Assembly: GCF_014189505.1 (NCBI RefSeq)
Contig: NZ_CP050303.1
Location: 186,001-250,000 of the forward strand
Origin: Phyllobacterium sp. 628
Lineage (GTDB): Bacteria; Pseudomonadota; Alphaproteobacteria; Rhizobiales; Rhizobiaceae
DNA length: 64,000 bases
Direction: 5' to 3'
Position numbers and translations under genes: made by a program. Shown here in pieces: positions 35,742 through 44,533 of this stretch. Numbering within the stretch: the stretch's first letter is position 1; each line of letters starts with the position of its first letter. The notes under the pieces are model-generated. The model was not told the DNA's origin. It did no database searches and worked only from the letters and a program-made list of their open reading frames with translations.

Positions 35742-36629
35742 TCAATCTCCAAGCGGAAGGTTGGGTGCATCGCTTTTCTGCATGCCCTGAAGGTTTTTGA
35801 TCCGGCGCATCCGCTCCACTGCAGGTGCACCGATCTTCTCGGCCACAGTCATGGCCAGCATGTCGGTCAGGGCGAGAAGGGCATAGCGGGCAGGGGACGG
35901 ACGGTAAACATTGGTGCCTTCTTCAATGTGAAAAGGCAAGACCAGTTGCGCGGCCGCAGCCAAAGATGAATTGGCTGCCGTGAAGGCAATCGTCTTTGCC
36001 CCATAACGGCCGGCGATGGTCACTGCATCGATGACCGGTTTGACTTCCCCGGAAAGCGAATAGGCGACGATCACTGTATCCTTGTTGCTGGTCGCCGCCG
36101 TCATCTGCTGCATTTCACCGTCAATGTGCGACGATGCTGGCAGACCAAGCCGGAACAGGCGGTTTTCCAGCTCCGTCGCTGCCATGGAAGAGGCACCGCC
36201 GGAACCATAGGCGCGGACCATACCTGCACCCGCGACGATGGTAGCGGCTCTTTCGAGATTCGCGTGGCTGATCTGGCCTGTAACTGTTTCGATAGCATTC
36301 ATGGCGCTGTTGGCGATAATCGACGGCACAGCATTGCCCGTCGCGCCGTCAGCCGGATTGACCGATATGAATCGCCCTGCGATCGCCAGCGACTGTGCCA
36401 GACCCACCTTGAAATCACGGGTGCCATCGAAACCAAGCATGCGGCAGAAGCGTGTAATCGTCGGCTCACTCACTCCTGCCTTTTCCGCCAGAAGCTCAAT
36501 GGATGCATGGGTGGCAAACTCGGCATCCGACAAAACCGCAGCCGCAACCCGCTGATCGGACCGCTGGCCGTTCTCGGCGATTTCCTGGAGCCGGGCGACA
36601 ATGTCGAAGTGAGGCGACCCCATTGCCAT
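35742..36629 (-). CDS. MurR/RpiR-family transcriptional regulator
   Basis: A 295-residue regulator. The N-terminal RpiR helix-turn-helix is seen in FATHASIELLAEKAGVSEPTITRFCRMLGFDGTRDFKVGLAQSL, and the C-terminal SIS sugar-phosphate domain in RAYGSGGASSMAATELENRLFRLG, then DTVIVAYSLSGEVKPVIDAV. It senses a phosphosugar or amino-sugar metabolite. The start overlaps the stop of the UgpC-type gene by one base (TAATG), so it is cotranscribed with SDR and ATPase genes. It probably controls both divergent halves of the cluster through the region at 38577-38650. Confidence 0.88.
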   Translation of the reverse strand: MAMGSPHFDIVARLQEIAENGQRSDQRVAAAVLSDAEFATHASIELLAEKAGVSEPTITRFCRMLGFDGTRDFKVGLAQSLAIAGRFISVNPADGATGNAVPSIIANSAMNAIETVTGQISHANLERAATIVAGAGMVRAYGSGGASSMAATELENRLFRLGLPASSHIDGEMQQMTAATSNKDTVIVAYSLSGEVKPVIDAVTIAGRYGAKTIAFTAANSSLAAAAQLVLPFHIEEGTNVYRPSPARYALLALTDMLAMTVAEKIGAPAVERMRRIKNLQGMQKSDAPNLPLGD

Positions 36630-37696
36630 TAAATCCGGCTTCCAGTTTTCCCGTCAAAGACGTGAACTTTTGCCGGATCAACCGTCAACATCATCTGGCT
36701 GCCCGGCTCTGGCGCAATACGGTCGCGGAAAACACAGCGAACCCCGATACCAGCAATCGTACCGAAGAGGTGGGTTTCCGAACCCGTCGGCTCGATGACT
36801 TCGACCTTGTAGGGGAAACCCTGACCGCTGGCGGCAAGACGGTAATGTTCCGGGCGGATACCGACTTCAATGGGCTGGCCGGAAGCCGCTGTCGTGTCAC
36901 CAACCAGAATTGCGAAGCCTTCAGCCGTGCGCATACGCGGCGTTCCATCACCCCGCTCCAAAGTGCCGGGAATGAAACTCATGGCGGGGGAGCCGAGGAA
37001 TCCGGCAACAAATTTATTGGCTGGGCGGTCGTAAAGCTCAAGCGGCGAGCCGATCTGTTCGATGCGGCCGCTATTCATCACGACAATACGGTCAGCCATG
37101 GTCATGGCTTCGATCTGGTCGTGGGTGACATAGACGATTGTGGTCTTCAACTGCTGGTGCAGGGCCTTAATTTCCGTACGCATTTGTACGCGCAGCTTGG
37201 CATCGAGATTGGATAGTGGCTCGTCAAACAGGAACAGGTCTGGTTCACGTACAATGGTGCGGCCCATGGCGACGCGCTGGCGCTGTCCACCGGAAAGCTG
37301 ACGCGGCAGCCGGTCAAGATAATCGTGCAGGTTCAGCGTTTCAGCCGCCTTGTTCACCTTGGCATCAATGACTTTGCCCGCCTCACGGCGAATTTTCGGA
37401 CCAAAGCCGATATTCTTGCGCGTGGTCATGTGTGGGAAGAGCGCATAGCTCTGGAAGACCATGGAAATATTGCGCTGTTGCGGGGCAAGGCCATTGGTCA
37501 GGCGGTCACCGATCCATAGCTCGCCCGAAGAAATATCATCGAGACCGGCGATCATCCGCAGCAGCGTGGACTTGCCGCAACCGGACGGGCCGATCAGGAC
37601 GAGGAACTCACCGTCGCGGACTTCAAGGTCAATGCCGTGCAGGACACTCATGGCACCATAGGATTTGACGAGCTGTTTGATCTGCAATCCGGCCAT
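36629..37696 (-). CDS. ABC transporter ATP-binding protein (UgpC/MalK type)
   Basis: A 355-residue ATPase of carbohydrate importers. Walker A is IGPSGCGKSTLLRMIAG near residue 35, the signature is LSGGQRQRVAMGRTIVREP, and Walker B is LFLFDEPLSNLDAKLR with the switch in YVTHDQIEAMTMADRI. The C-terminal 110 residues are the OB-fold regulatory domain (TOBE) with GIRPEHYRL and GSETHLFG. It must work with the binding protein and two permeases encoded divergently from 38768, which have no ATPase gene of their own. It lies one base after the SDR stop. Confidence 0.92.
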   Translation of the reverse strand: MAGLQIKQLVKSYGAMSVLHGIDLEVRDGEFLVLIGPSGCGKSTLLRMIAGLDDISSGELWIGDRLTNGLAPQQRNISMVFQSYALFPHMTTRKNIGFGPKIRREAGKVIDAKVNKAAETLNLHDYLDRLPRQLSGGQRQRVAMGRTIVREPDLFLFDEPLSNLDAKLRVQMRTEIKALHQQLKTTIVYVTHDQIEAMTMADRIVVMNSGRIEQIGSPLELYDRPANKFVAGFLGSPAMSFIPGTLERGDGTPRMRTAEGFAILVGDTTAASGQPIEVGIRPEHYRLAASGQGFPYKVEVIEPTGSETHLFGTIAGIGVRCVFRDRIAPEPGSQMMLTVDPAKVHVFDGKTGSRI

Positions 37697-37697
37697 G

Positions 37698-38489
37698 TCA
37701 ATTTTTCCCAGCTAAAACGTCATTGATGAAACGCAGGTTTCCGGCGGTCAATCCCGCATCCACGGCAAGGGCTGTGCCAGTAATACCCGATGCGGCCGAT
37801 GAAGCCAGAAACAGCGTGGCGTTTGCCACTTCTTCCGGCGTAACCATGCGTCCGAGCGGATAGTGCGGCAAGACTTTTGCCAGAAGCTCGGGCTGCTTCG
37901 CCAGCCGGTGATCCCACGCAGGCGTGCGCACCGAGCCAGGGCAGACCGCATTGGCCCGAATGCCGGAGCTGCCGCGCTCCACGGCCAATGCCTTCACATA
38001 GGAAATAAGCCCGGCCTTGGCGGCCGAATAGGCAGGATTGCCATAATGCTGAATGGCATTGACCGAAGAGATGAAGACGATATTGCCACTGCCACGCGCC
38101 GCCATAGCCTCAACCACAGGTGTGGTGACATGGAACGCGCCATTGAGATTGACTGCAATCTCGCGATCCCAGACGTCACCGTCAACCTGATCCAGTGTTT
38201 CACCGCGCGTGAAACCGGCATTGTTGATCAGAACATCCGGGGCGCCCGCTGCCTTGATGAAATCGCCAATGACCTTTGCCGTTGCGGCGCGGTCCGTCAG
38301 TTCAAAAACCAGACGATGGGCAAGCGGAAGGCCTTCGAGCAAGGCGGCGTCCTGATCGGCACCAGAGACAATAGCGCCCGCAGCTGTGAAAGCGGCAATC
38401 AGCGCCTGTCCGATGCCGCCACCGGCGCCGGTGATCAAAACCTGCTTGTCCTTCAAACCATAGAAGTCATGTAAATTGGGTGGGGTCAT
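37698..38489 (-). CDS. Short-chain dehydrogenase/reductase
   Basis: A 263-residue SDR with the cofactor motif LITGAGGGIGQAL near residue 20, NNAG at about 91, the catalytic Ser in FISSVNAIQHYG and the YSAAK active site near residue 155, and the PGSVRTPAW loop. It oxidises or reduces a hydroxyl or keto group with NAD(P). It is first in a minus-strand operon with the UgpC-type ATPase, RpiR regulator and PLP enzyme, and divergent from the binding protein. It likely acts on the compound that the transporter brings in. Substrate unknown. Confidence 0.88.
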   Translation of the reverse strand: MTPPNLHDFYGLKDKQVLITGAGGGIGQALIAAFTAAGAIVSGADQDAALLEGLPLAHRLVFELTDRAATAKVIGDFIKAAGAPDVLINNAGFTRGETLDQVDGDVWDREIAVNLNGAFHVTTPVVEAMAARGSGNIVFISSVNAIQHYGNPAYSAAKAGLISYVKALAVERGSSGIRANAVCPGSVRTPAWDHRLAKQPELLAKVLPHYPLGRMVTPEEVANATLFLASSAASGITGTALAVDAGLTAGNLRFINDVLAGKN

Positions 38490-38576
38490 TGTCTGTTCGT
38501 TGGTTCCCGTGTCAGCGCCCGTTGCGGACGATAGTCATGCGGATTCTGCCCGCTTGTTGTCCAGCTAATGGCTATG

Positions 38577-38650
38577 CATGAAAAAAAGCAACATAATAAT
38601 ACGTGGATTACATGAAAAATTTCGCTTGCATGAAATTAAATTACATTTGA
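38577..38650. promoter_or_regulatory. Divergent control region with three CATGAAA repeats (RpiR operator candidate)
   Basis: CATGAAA occurs at 38577, 38611 and 38629 in the AT-rich gap between the SDR and binding protein genes. The second sits in GAAAAATTTC and the third in the near-palindrome TGAAATTAAATTACA; GAAA-TTTC forms are typical of RpiR-family sites. The array lies where it could control both operons. No gene is seen in the 278-base gap. Confidence 0.5.
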
Positions 38651-38767
38651 AGATAGCAGAGTTGATTAAGAGGAGCATTTTCCAGGAAGCGCAGGAGCGT
38701 TCCTGTGACAATGATTTGCGAACAAGAACGAACGCCGCTTGAAGCGGTGACAACAAGGGGTCCAACC

Positions 38768-39997
38768 ATGACTTTCAAACAGAAACTTTTCCTGCTTGCG
38801 GGAGCGAGCATCGTGGCTTTCAGCAGCAGTGCGTTTGCTGCCAGTACCGTGCGCGTAACCATCGCCGAATACAGCAAGGGCACCGGCCCTTATTTCCAGG
38901 AAGCGGCGAAAGCCTTCGAGGCCGCCAATCCTGATGTTAAAGTCCAGATCGAAGTTGTGCCGTGGGATAGCCTGCAGCAGAAACTCACCACCGATATTTC
39001 CGCCGGTGCCAATGCCGACCTTTCGATCATCGGCACACGCTGGCTGCTCGATTTTGTCTCCGAGGGTATTGTTGCGCCGCTCGACGAGCACATCAAACCG
39101 GAATTCAAGGCGCGCTTCATCGATACGTTCCTCACGCCGTCTGTCATGAATGGCAAGGTCTATGGTCTGCCGATCGCTGCATCGGCCCGCGCCATGTATT
39201 ACAACAAGGACATTTTTGCCAAGGCCGGCATCACCACGCCACCTGCAACATGGGCTGACTTCAAGACCAGCGCGGAAAAGATCAAGAAGCTTGACGGCGA
39301 AACTTATGGTTTCGGCCTGCAGGGCAAGGAAATCGAGACGGATGTCTATTTCTACTACGGCATGTGGTCGAATGGCGGCGAGATCGTCAAGGACGGCAAG
39401 TCGGGGCTTGATTCCAAGGCAGCTGTGGAAACGGCAAAACTCTACAAGAGCTTTATCGATGAGGGTCTGACCCAGCCGGGCGTGACATCCTATTCGCGCG
39501 AAGATGTGCAGAACCTGTTCAAGCAGGGCAAGGTCGCGACGGTTATCACCGCGCCATTCCTGTCCGGCCAGATCAAGACCGAAGCACCGAAACTGAACTA
39601 CGGTGTTGCACCGATACCCGCAGGCCCCAGCGGCGACCAAGGCACCTATGGCGTGACCGACTCCATTGTCCTGTTCGAGAATTCCAAGAACAAGGAAGCC
39701 GCCTGGAAATTCCTCGATTTCATCTTCACCACAGAACAGCGCACCAAGTTTGACAAGGTTGAAAATTTCCTGCCGGTGAATGCAGAAGAAGCCAAGGACC
39801 CGTATTTCGCCGATAATGCCGATCTGAAGGTGTTCACCTCGCTTCTGCCCAATGCGCGGTTTGCGCCGGTTATTCCGGGCTGGGAAGACATCGCCAAGAC
39901 AACCTCCAATGCGATCCAGAAGATCTACCTTGGACAGGGTGAGGCCGAAGCAACGTTGAAAGAGGCTGCAGCCAAGATCAATGCAACGCTGAAATAG
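38768..39997 (+). CDS. Extracellular solute-binding protein (family 1) of a carbohydrate-type ABC importer
   Basis: A 409-residue secreted protein. The signal peptide is KQKLFLLAGASIVAFSSSAFA after a short start. The mature chain is a UgpB/MalE-type binding protein with FEAANPDVKVQIEVVPWDSLQQKL near the N-terminus, YGLPIAASARAMYYNKDIF, and the WKFLDFIFTTEQRTKF stretch. Family 1 proteins bind sugars and glycerophospho compounds, and also some amino-sugar or peptide-like ligands. The ATG at 38768 gives the natural signal peptide; the frame is open from 38705. Two permease genes follow after a palindromic repeat. Confidence 0.9.
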   Translation: MTFKQKLFLLAGASIVAFSSSAFAASTVRVTIAEYSKGTGPYFQEAAKAFEAANPDVKVQIEVVPWDSLQQKLTTDISAGANADLSIIGTRWLLDFVSEGIVAPLDEHIKPEFKARFIDTFLTPSVMNGKVYGLPIAASARAMYYNKDIFAKAGITTPPATWADFKTSAEKIKKLDGETYGFGLQGKEIETDVYFYYGMWSNGGEIVKDGKSGLDSKAAVETAKLYKSFIDEGLTQPGVTSYSREDVQNLFKQGKVATVITAPFLSGQIKTEAPKLNYGVAPIPAGPSGDQGTYGVTDSIVLFENSKNKEAAWKFLDFIFTTEQRTKFDKVENFLPVNAEEAKDPYFADNADLKVFTSLLPNARFAPVIPGWEDIAKTTSNAIQKIYLGQGEAEATLKEAAAKINATLK

Positions 39998-40023
39998 GCT
40001 GGTGGTGGTGGGGAGTGTTGTTT

Positions 40024-40149
40024 CACCCCCACCCCGTCGCTTCGCTCCGACCCTCCCCACAAGGGGGAGGGTAACGCGGCGGCAACTTTGCTGATTATCT
40101 CCACCCTCCCCCTTGTGGGGAGGGTCGGACCAAAGGTCCGGGGTGGGGG
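40024..40149. repeat. Palindromic intergenic element, second family (CACCCCCACCCC type)
   Basis: Inverted arms at 40024-40071 and 40102-40149 share CCACCCTCCCC(C)A/TTGTGGGGAGGGT-type hairpins and end in CACCCCCACCCC/GGGGTGGGGG. The small outer stems differ between arms (TCGCTTCGCTCCGA and TCGGACCAAAGGTCCG). The motif is common in alphaproteobacterial intergenic DNA. It lies within an operon, between binding protein and permease genes. Confidence 0.8.
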
Positions 40150-40193
40150 TATTTTACAAGCTGTCAAAAAGACCCATGAAGGAACGCACGCTT

Positions 40194-41063
40194 ATGCAAC
40201 GGGCAACCGCCCCCTATTTTCTGATCCTGCCGAGTTTTCTTCTGGCGGCCGCCATCATTCTCTGGCCCCTGAAGGAGATCATTTCGCTGTCGCTGCATGA
40301 CGTGAACCGTTTCGGCATGCTGCGCGAATTCGTCGGGCTTGAGCATTTCCGCGTTCTGTTTGCCGATCCGGATTTCATTGCCGCGACGTGGCGCACGCTT
40401 GTCTGGACCGTCTGCGTGGTATTAGGCACGCTCATTGTGTCGGTGCCTATCGCGCTCATTCTGAATGAAGATTTTTACGGGCGCGGCTTTGCCCGCATCC
40501 TGATCATGCTGCCTTGGGCGATTTCCCTGAGCATGACTGCCGTCGTCTGGCGCTGGGCACTGAATGGCGAGAGCGGCATGCTGAATTCTGCGCTGCGGGA
40601 TCTCGGCATCATCGGCAGCAACATCCAATGGCTCGCCGACGCGACAACCGCTTTTCCGATGCAAATCCTGATCGGCATTCTTGTCTCGGTGCCATTTACG
40701 GTCACCATCTTTCTGGGTGGTTTGTCTTCGGTGCCCGATGACCTTTACGAAGCTGCTTCCACAGAAGGCGCCGGGCGCTGGGACCAGTTTCGCCTGATCA
40801 CGCTGCCGCTGCTGCGGCCCTTCATCAACATCGCCTTCGTGCTCAACACCATCTACGTCTTCAATTCATTCCCCATCATCTGGGTGACCACACAGGGCGG
40901 GCCGTCCAACTCGACCCATATCCTTGTGACCTATCTCTATGAGCTTGGCTTCCGGCTTGGCCGGCTGGGGGAAGCTGCCGCCGTGTCGCTGATCATGTTT
41001 GTCATCCTGCTTGTCTTCACCATCATCTATGTGCGGCTGGCGATGCGTGAGGAGAAAGCATGA
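40194..41063 (+). CDS. Carbohydrate-type ABC importer permease (MalF/UgpA type)
   Basis: A 289-residue permease with six helices. The first lies in [21 protein letters not shown], and the conserved cytoplasmic EAA loop is [28 protein letters not shown] near residue 185. It pairs with the next permease and the UgpC-type ATPase from the divergent operon. Two starts are possible: ATG 40176 and ATG 40194; the latter has AAGGA 10 bases upstream and a more usual N-terminus. It overlaps the next gene by 4 bases. Confidence 0.9.
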   Translation: MQRATAPYFLILPSFLLAAAIILWPLKEIISLSLHDVNRFGMLREFVGLEHFRVLFADPDFIAATWRTLVWTVCVVLGTLIVSVPIALILNEDFYGRGFARILIMLPWAISLSMTAVVWRWALNGESGMLNSALRDLGIIGSNIQWLADATTAFPMQILIGILVSVPFTVTIFLGGLSSVPDDLYEAASTEGAGRWDQFRLITLPLLRPFINIAFVLNTIYVFNSFPIIWVTTQGGPSNSTHILVTYLYELGFRLGRLGEAAAVSLIMFVILLVFTIIYVRLAMREEKA

Positions 41064-41887
41064 TGAACAGCAAACTCAAGCGCTCGCTCCTGTTCTGGCT
41101 CTTTCTCTCACCCATCGTTGTCGTGATCCTGTTCCCCTATGCGGTCATGACCATCACAGCGATGAAATCCGCGACCGAGGTTCTGAATCCTACCTGGTGG
41201 CCGGACGAAATTCACTGGCAGAATTTCCCTGAAATGTGGCAAACGTCAGGGATCGGATCGGCTCTGGCCAATTCGCTCTATGTGTCAATTCTATCGACCG
41301 CACTGACAATCATCGTGTCCATCCCCGCCGCCTATGCGATCAGCCGCTACCAGTTTGCCGGGCGCAATGCCTACCGGCAATTCCTCCTGATCTCGCAGAT
41401 GCTGTCGCCGATTGTTCTGGTCATCGGCCTGTTCAGGCTGGCAACCAGCGCGGGCATGATCGACAACTTGAATGTGCTGATCATCATCTATACCGGGTTT
41501 AACATCGCCTTTTGCGTGTGGATGCTGCAGAGCTATTTTTCCACCATTCCGCGCGATCTTGAGGAGGCGTCATGGATGGAAGGCGCGAGCCGCTGGCGCA
41601 CCCTGCGCAGCGTTTTCCTGCCACTCGCGGTTCCCGCCATGGTCGTCACGGCGATCTTCACCTTCATCAATGCCTGGAATGAGTTTGTTATCGCGCTCAC
41701 CATGCTGCGCCGGGAAGAAAATTACACATTGCCGATCCGCGTTCTCTCACTCGTCGCGGGGCGCTACACGGTTGACTGGCATTATGTCATGGCTGCGGCA
41801 TTTGTGGCTTCAGTGCCGGTGGCCATTCTCTTTGCCTGGCTGCAGCGCTATCTGGTGCGCGGTCTTTCCATCGGCGCCGTCAAATAA
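41060..41887 (+). CDS. Carbohydrate-type ABC importer permease (MalG/UgpE type)
   Basis: A 275-residue permease with six helices. Marks are the N-terminal helix [24 protein letters not shown], the [26 protein letters not shown] region, and the EAA loop [29 protein letters not shown] near residue 170. The ATG overlaps the upstream permease stop. The RidA gene follows 22 bases later. Together with the binding protein and the divergent ATPase it makes a complete importer. Confidence 0.9.
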   Translation: MMNSKLKRSLLFWLFLSPIVVVILFPYAVMTITAMKSATEVLNPTWWPDEIHWQNFPEMWQTSGIGSALANSLYVSILSTALTIIVSIPAAYAISRYQFAGRNAYRQFLLISQMLSPIVLVIGLFRLATSAGMIDNLNVLIIIYTGFNIAFCVWMLQSYFSTIPRDLEEASWMEGASRWRTLRSVFLPLAVPAMVVTAIFTFINAWNEFVIALTMLRREENYTLPIRVLSLVAGRYTVDWHYVMAAAFVASVPVAILFAWLQRYLVRGLSIGAVK

Positions 41888-41909
41888 TCAAGCATAGGAA
41901 CTGAACACG

Positions 41910-42275
41910 ATGACAAAACAACATTTCGGATCGGCCCATGTGCCGCTGTCACCCGCCGTACGTGCCGGTGATTTCATCTATATTTCCGGTCAGGTTCCGG
42001 TGGGAGCCGACGGCACGGTGATCATCGGCGGTATCGAAGCCCAGACCGCCAAAGTCATGGAAAACATCAAGGCCGCGCTCGCCCTTGCCGGTGCCGAGCT
42101 TTCCGATGTCGTGAAGACCTTTGTCATTCTCGAAGATGCCCGCGAATTCGCCGCCTTCAATAAAACCTATGCCACCTATTTTCCGCAGAACCCGCCTGCC
42201 CGCACCACGATTGAATCGCGTTTGATGATCGACATCAAGATTGAAATCGAAGCCATCGCCTATAAGCCTGTTTAA
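41910..42275 (+). CDS. RidA/YjgF family enamine/imine deaminase
   Basis: A 121-residue protein of the RidA (YjgF/YER057c/UK114) fold. The core reads LSPAVRAGDFIYISGQVPVG, TAKVMENIKAALALAGAELSDVVKTFVIL, and the C-terminal PARTTIESRLMIDIKIEIEAIAYK. The arginine in PARTTIES is the one that archetypal RidA uses to bind the carboxylate of 2-aminoacrylate-type enamines. Family members hydrolyse reactive enamines made by PLP enzymes. Its place in a cluster with a DSD1-type PLP enzyme suggests that it handles the enamine from that step (inferred). Confidence 0.9.
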   Translation: MTKQHFGSAHVPLSPAVRAGDFIYISGQVPVGADGTVIIGGIEAQTAKVMENIKAALALAGAELSDVVKTFVILEDAREFAAFNKTYATYFPQNPPARTTIESRLMIDIKIEIEAIAYKPV

Positions 42276-42293
42276 GCAGTGGTGCGTGGTTCG

Positions 42294-42409
42294 TGGTTCG
42301 ACAAGCTCACCATGAGGGAGAGGGTTGTGTTGCAGGGAGCCACATTCAGCAACCTTCGTGATTATCACTGCAGCCACCAATCTTCCTCATGGTGAGCTTG
42401 TCGAACCAC
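42294..42409. repeat. Inverted repeat element, third family (GTTCGACAAGCTCACCATGA type)
   Basis: A 25-bp sequence at 42294-42318 (GTGGTTCGACAAGCTCACCA...) is repeated perfectly inverted at 42385-42409, 66 bases apart. The arms could form one long stem around the spacer. The motif is well known as a dispersed intergenic repeat in alphaproteobacteria. It fills the 201-base gap between ridA and the M81 peptidase gene. Confidence 0.8.
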
Positions 42410-42476
42410 GCACAATGGCAATGCCAATTGAATATCGCAGTTATCAGACTGCAGTCTGCCAGTAAGAGAGTTCACC

Positions 42477-43946
42477 ATGCGCATTTTCACCGCGTCCTTC
42501 GCGACGGAAACCAACACGTTTTCACCGGTTCCGACTGACCGCGCCAGCTTTGAAATGGCGTTCTATGCGGGGCCGGGCGAACATCCGGAAACACCGACCT
42601 TGTGCTCGGCGCCTATGGTTGTTCTGCGCCGGAGAGCGCGCGAGGAAGGTTTCGAGCTTGTCGAGGGAACGGCAACCTGGGCGGAGCCGGGCGGTTTGCT
42701 GCAGCAACAGGCCTACGAAGAACTGCGCGACGAAATCCTTGGACAGTTGCGGGCAGCCATGCCGGTGGATGGCGTGATCCTCGGCTTGCACGGGGCCATG
42801 GTGGCTCAAGGCTATGACGATTGCGAAGGCGATCTTCTGGAACGTATTCGTGGCATCGTTGGTCCGGATATTCTGATTGCATCCGAACTTGATCCGCACA
42901 GTCACCTGACCCGCAAGCGCGTCGAAAATTCCAATATTCTGGCAGCATTTCTCGAGTTCCCGCATACGGATTTTTATGAGCGCGGCGAGCATGTGGTTGA
43001 CCTCGCCCTTCGTACACTGCGCGGTGAAATCAAACCCGTTATCTCGACATTCGATTGCCGGATGATCGGCGTTTATCCCACCAGCCGCGAACCGATGCGC
43101 TCCTTCATCGATCGCATTCAGGCGATGCAGGGCAAACATAACATCCTCTCCATTTCATTGATCCATGGCTTTATGGCCGGTGACGTGCCGGAGCTTGGCA
43201 CGCAGGTCATGGTCGTGACCGACAATGACGCGCCGCGCGGCGCTGCCTTGGCCGAGTCGCTCGGGATGGAAATTTTCGCCATGCGCGGCAGAACCGCCAT
43301 GCCGATGCTGGACACGGAGGCCGGTCTCGACAGGGCTGTCGCACTTGCCGCGCAAAAAACCGGCAAGCCAGTCGTTGTTGCCGACGTATGGGACAATCCC
43401 GGCGGCGGTGTTGCCGGTGACGGCACCCTGATCCTGCGCCGCATGATCGAGCGTGGGATCGATAATGTTGCTGTCGCAACGATCTGGGACCCCATCGCCG
43501 TCACCTTCTGTCTTGCGGCAGGCGAGGGCGCACGCATTCAGCTGCGCTTTGGCGGCAAGGCGGGACCGGACGGCGGCGCACCGATCGATGCACGCGTCGA
43601 GGTCCTGAAGGCAGTGCAGGAGGGATGGCAGAGTTTTGGGAAAAGCCGGGTGACGCTCGGACCGGCGGCAATTATCCGTCTTGAAGGCACCAATATTGAA
43701 GTGATCCTCAACACCAACCGCACACAGACTTTTGAGCCGGACATTTTCTCCAACCTTGGCATTGAGCCCGGCGCGAAAGATATTCTGCTGGTCAAATCGA
43801 CCAATCACTTCCATGCGGGCTTCGAGCCTGTCGCGGCGGAGATCATTTATATTGATGCGGGTGCACCCTATCCGTCAAACCCGAAGAAGACAGATTACCG
43901 CAAACTGTCACGGGAAATCTGGCCGCGCGTGGATATGCCTTTCTGA
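42477..43946 (+). CDS. M81-family metallopeptidase (microcystinase C/MlrC-like)
   Basis: A 489-residue protein of the MlrC family (DUF1485 plus MlrC C-terminal domain). It starts MRIFTASFATETNTFSPVPTD, contains LGLHGAMVAQGYDDCEGDLLERIR, the DPHSHLT region and VADVWDNPGGGVAGDGTLILR in the second domain, and VKSTNHFHAGFEPVA at the end; His and Asp residues in these are the likely zinc ligands. MlrC cleaves linear microcystin, but most family members are of unknown substrate and act as amidohydrolases. Here it is the last gene of the importer operon and ends one base from the convergent MarR gene. Confidence 0.85.
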   Translation: MRIFTASFATETNTFSPVPTDRASFEMAFYAGPGEHPETPTLCSAPMVVLRRRAREEGFELVEGTATWAEPGGLLQQQAYEELRDEILGQLRAAMPVDGVILGLHGAMVAQGYDDCEGDLLERIRGIVGPDILIASELDPHSHLTRKRVENSNILAAFLEFPHTDFYERGEHVVDLALRTLRGEIKPVISTFDCRMIGVYPTSREPMRSFIDRIQAMQGKHNILSISLIHGFMAGDVPELGTQVMVVTDNDAPRGAALAESLGMEIFAMRGRTAMPMLDTEAGLDRAVALAAQKTGKPVVVADVWDNPGGGVAGDGTLILRRMIERGIDNVAVATIWDPIAVTFCLAAGEGARIQLRFGGKAGPDGGAPIDARVEVLKAVQEGWQSFGKSRVTLGPAAIIRLEGTNIEVILNTNRTQTFEPDIFSNLGIEPGAKDILLVKSTNHFHAGFEPVAAEIIYIDAGAPYPSNPKKTDYRKLSREIWPRVDMPF

Positions 43947-43947
43947 T

Positions 43948-44406
43948 TCAGGACCGGCGGTAATAGGCTTCAAGGACGGAGAGCCCGGCTTTCAAATCCT
44001 TGGCACCCCGTTCGCCAAGACTGGCAAACAGCTCGGTCTCATAACCATGCGCCAGCGTCGCAAGGTGCTGGTAGGCCTTGCGACCGGCAGGGGTAAGTTC
44101 CAGATGTTCGGTCCGGCGGTCGGCTTCGTCGCGCTTGCGTTTCAGCCAGTGCCGCTGCTCCAGCGCGAACACGGCGCGGCTGACCTTGGTCTTGTGCATG
44201 GATGAGTGAGCGCCGATGGCCGTTGCCGACAGGGCACCGAACTGGCCAAGCGTTGCCAGCGTGCGCCATTCCGGACGCGTCAATCCATAGTGATCCCGAT
44301 ATTGGCTGGCGAAGCGCTGGCTGATGGCTTCCGCCGCCTTATTCAGCCGGTAGGGTATGAAATCTTCCAGAATGAGCGGCGGTCTGCCTGTCTCGTCATC
44401 TTTCAT
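43948..44406 (-). CDS. MarR-family regulator, likely repressor of the homogentisate pathway
   Basis: A 152-residue MarR protein from the ATG at 44406. The winged helix is seen in YGLTRPEWRTLATLGQFGALSATAIGAHSSMHKTKVSRAVFALEQRHWLKRKRDEADRRTEHLELT, the last part being the wing DxRxx type. It is divergent from hmgA-fahA-maiA, as in other alphaproteobacteria where a MarR or IclR-type regulator controls homogentisate breakdown. The frame is open to 44535 but the start at 44406 gives a normal MarR N-terminus. Operator candidates are in the 127-base gap to hmgA. Confidence 0.85.
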   Translation of the reverse strand: MKDDETGRPPLILEDFIPYRLNKAAEAISQRFASQYRDHYGLTRPEWRTLATLGQFGALSATAIGAHSSMHKTKVSRAVFALEQRHWLKRKRDEADRRTEHLELTPAGRKAYQHLATLAHGYETELFASLGERGAKDLKAGLSVLEAYYRRS

Positions 44407-44423
44407 CACTATTTGATCCTCTC

Positions 44424-44461
44424 TTGCATTGATAGTTACAAAAAGATCGTCACAAATGCAA
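44424..44461. promoter_or_regulatory. Inverted TTGCATT/AATGCAA repeat in the marR-hmgA control region
   Basis: TTGCATT (44424-44430) and AATGCAA (44455-44461) are exact inverted copies in the divergent promoter region. The same half site occurs in the hppD-lrp gap (49312-49328), which hints at a shared regulator for the tyrosine pathway. The assignment is inferred. Confidence 0.4.
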
Positions 44462-44533
44462 CCAAATAGATTGGCGCTTGGCGAATATGTCTGCTTCGCG
44501 GCCGGTCCACTTGAACGATCGGGAGGATTGATC

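Noticed and set aside
40024..40149. CRISPR-like array or tRNA-type structure
   Set aside because: The repeat is a single pair of inverted arms, not a series of direct repeats with spacers, and has no cloverleaf.
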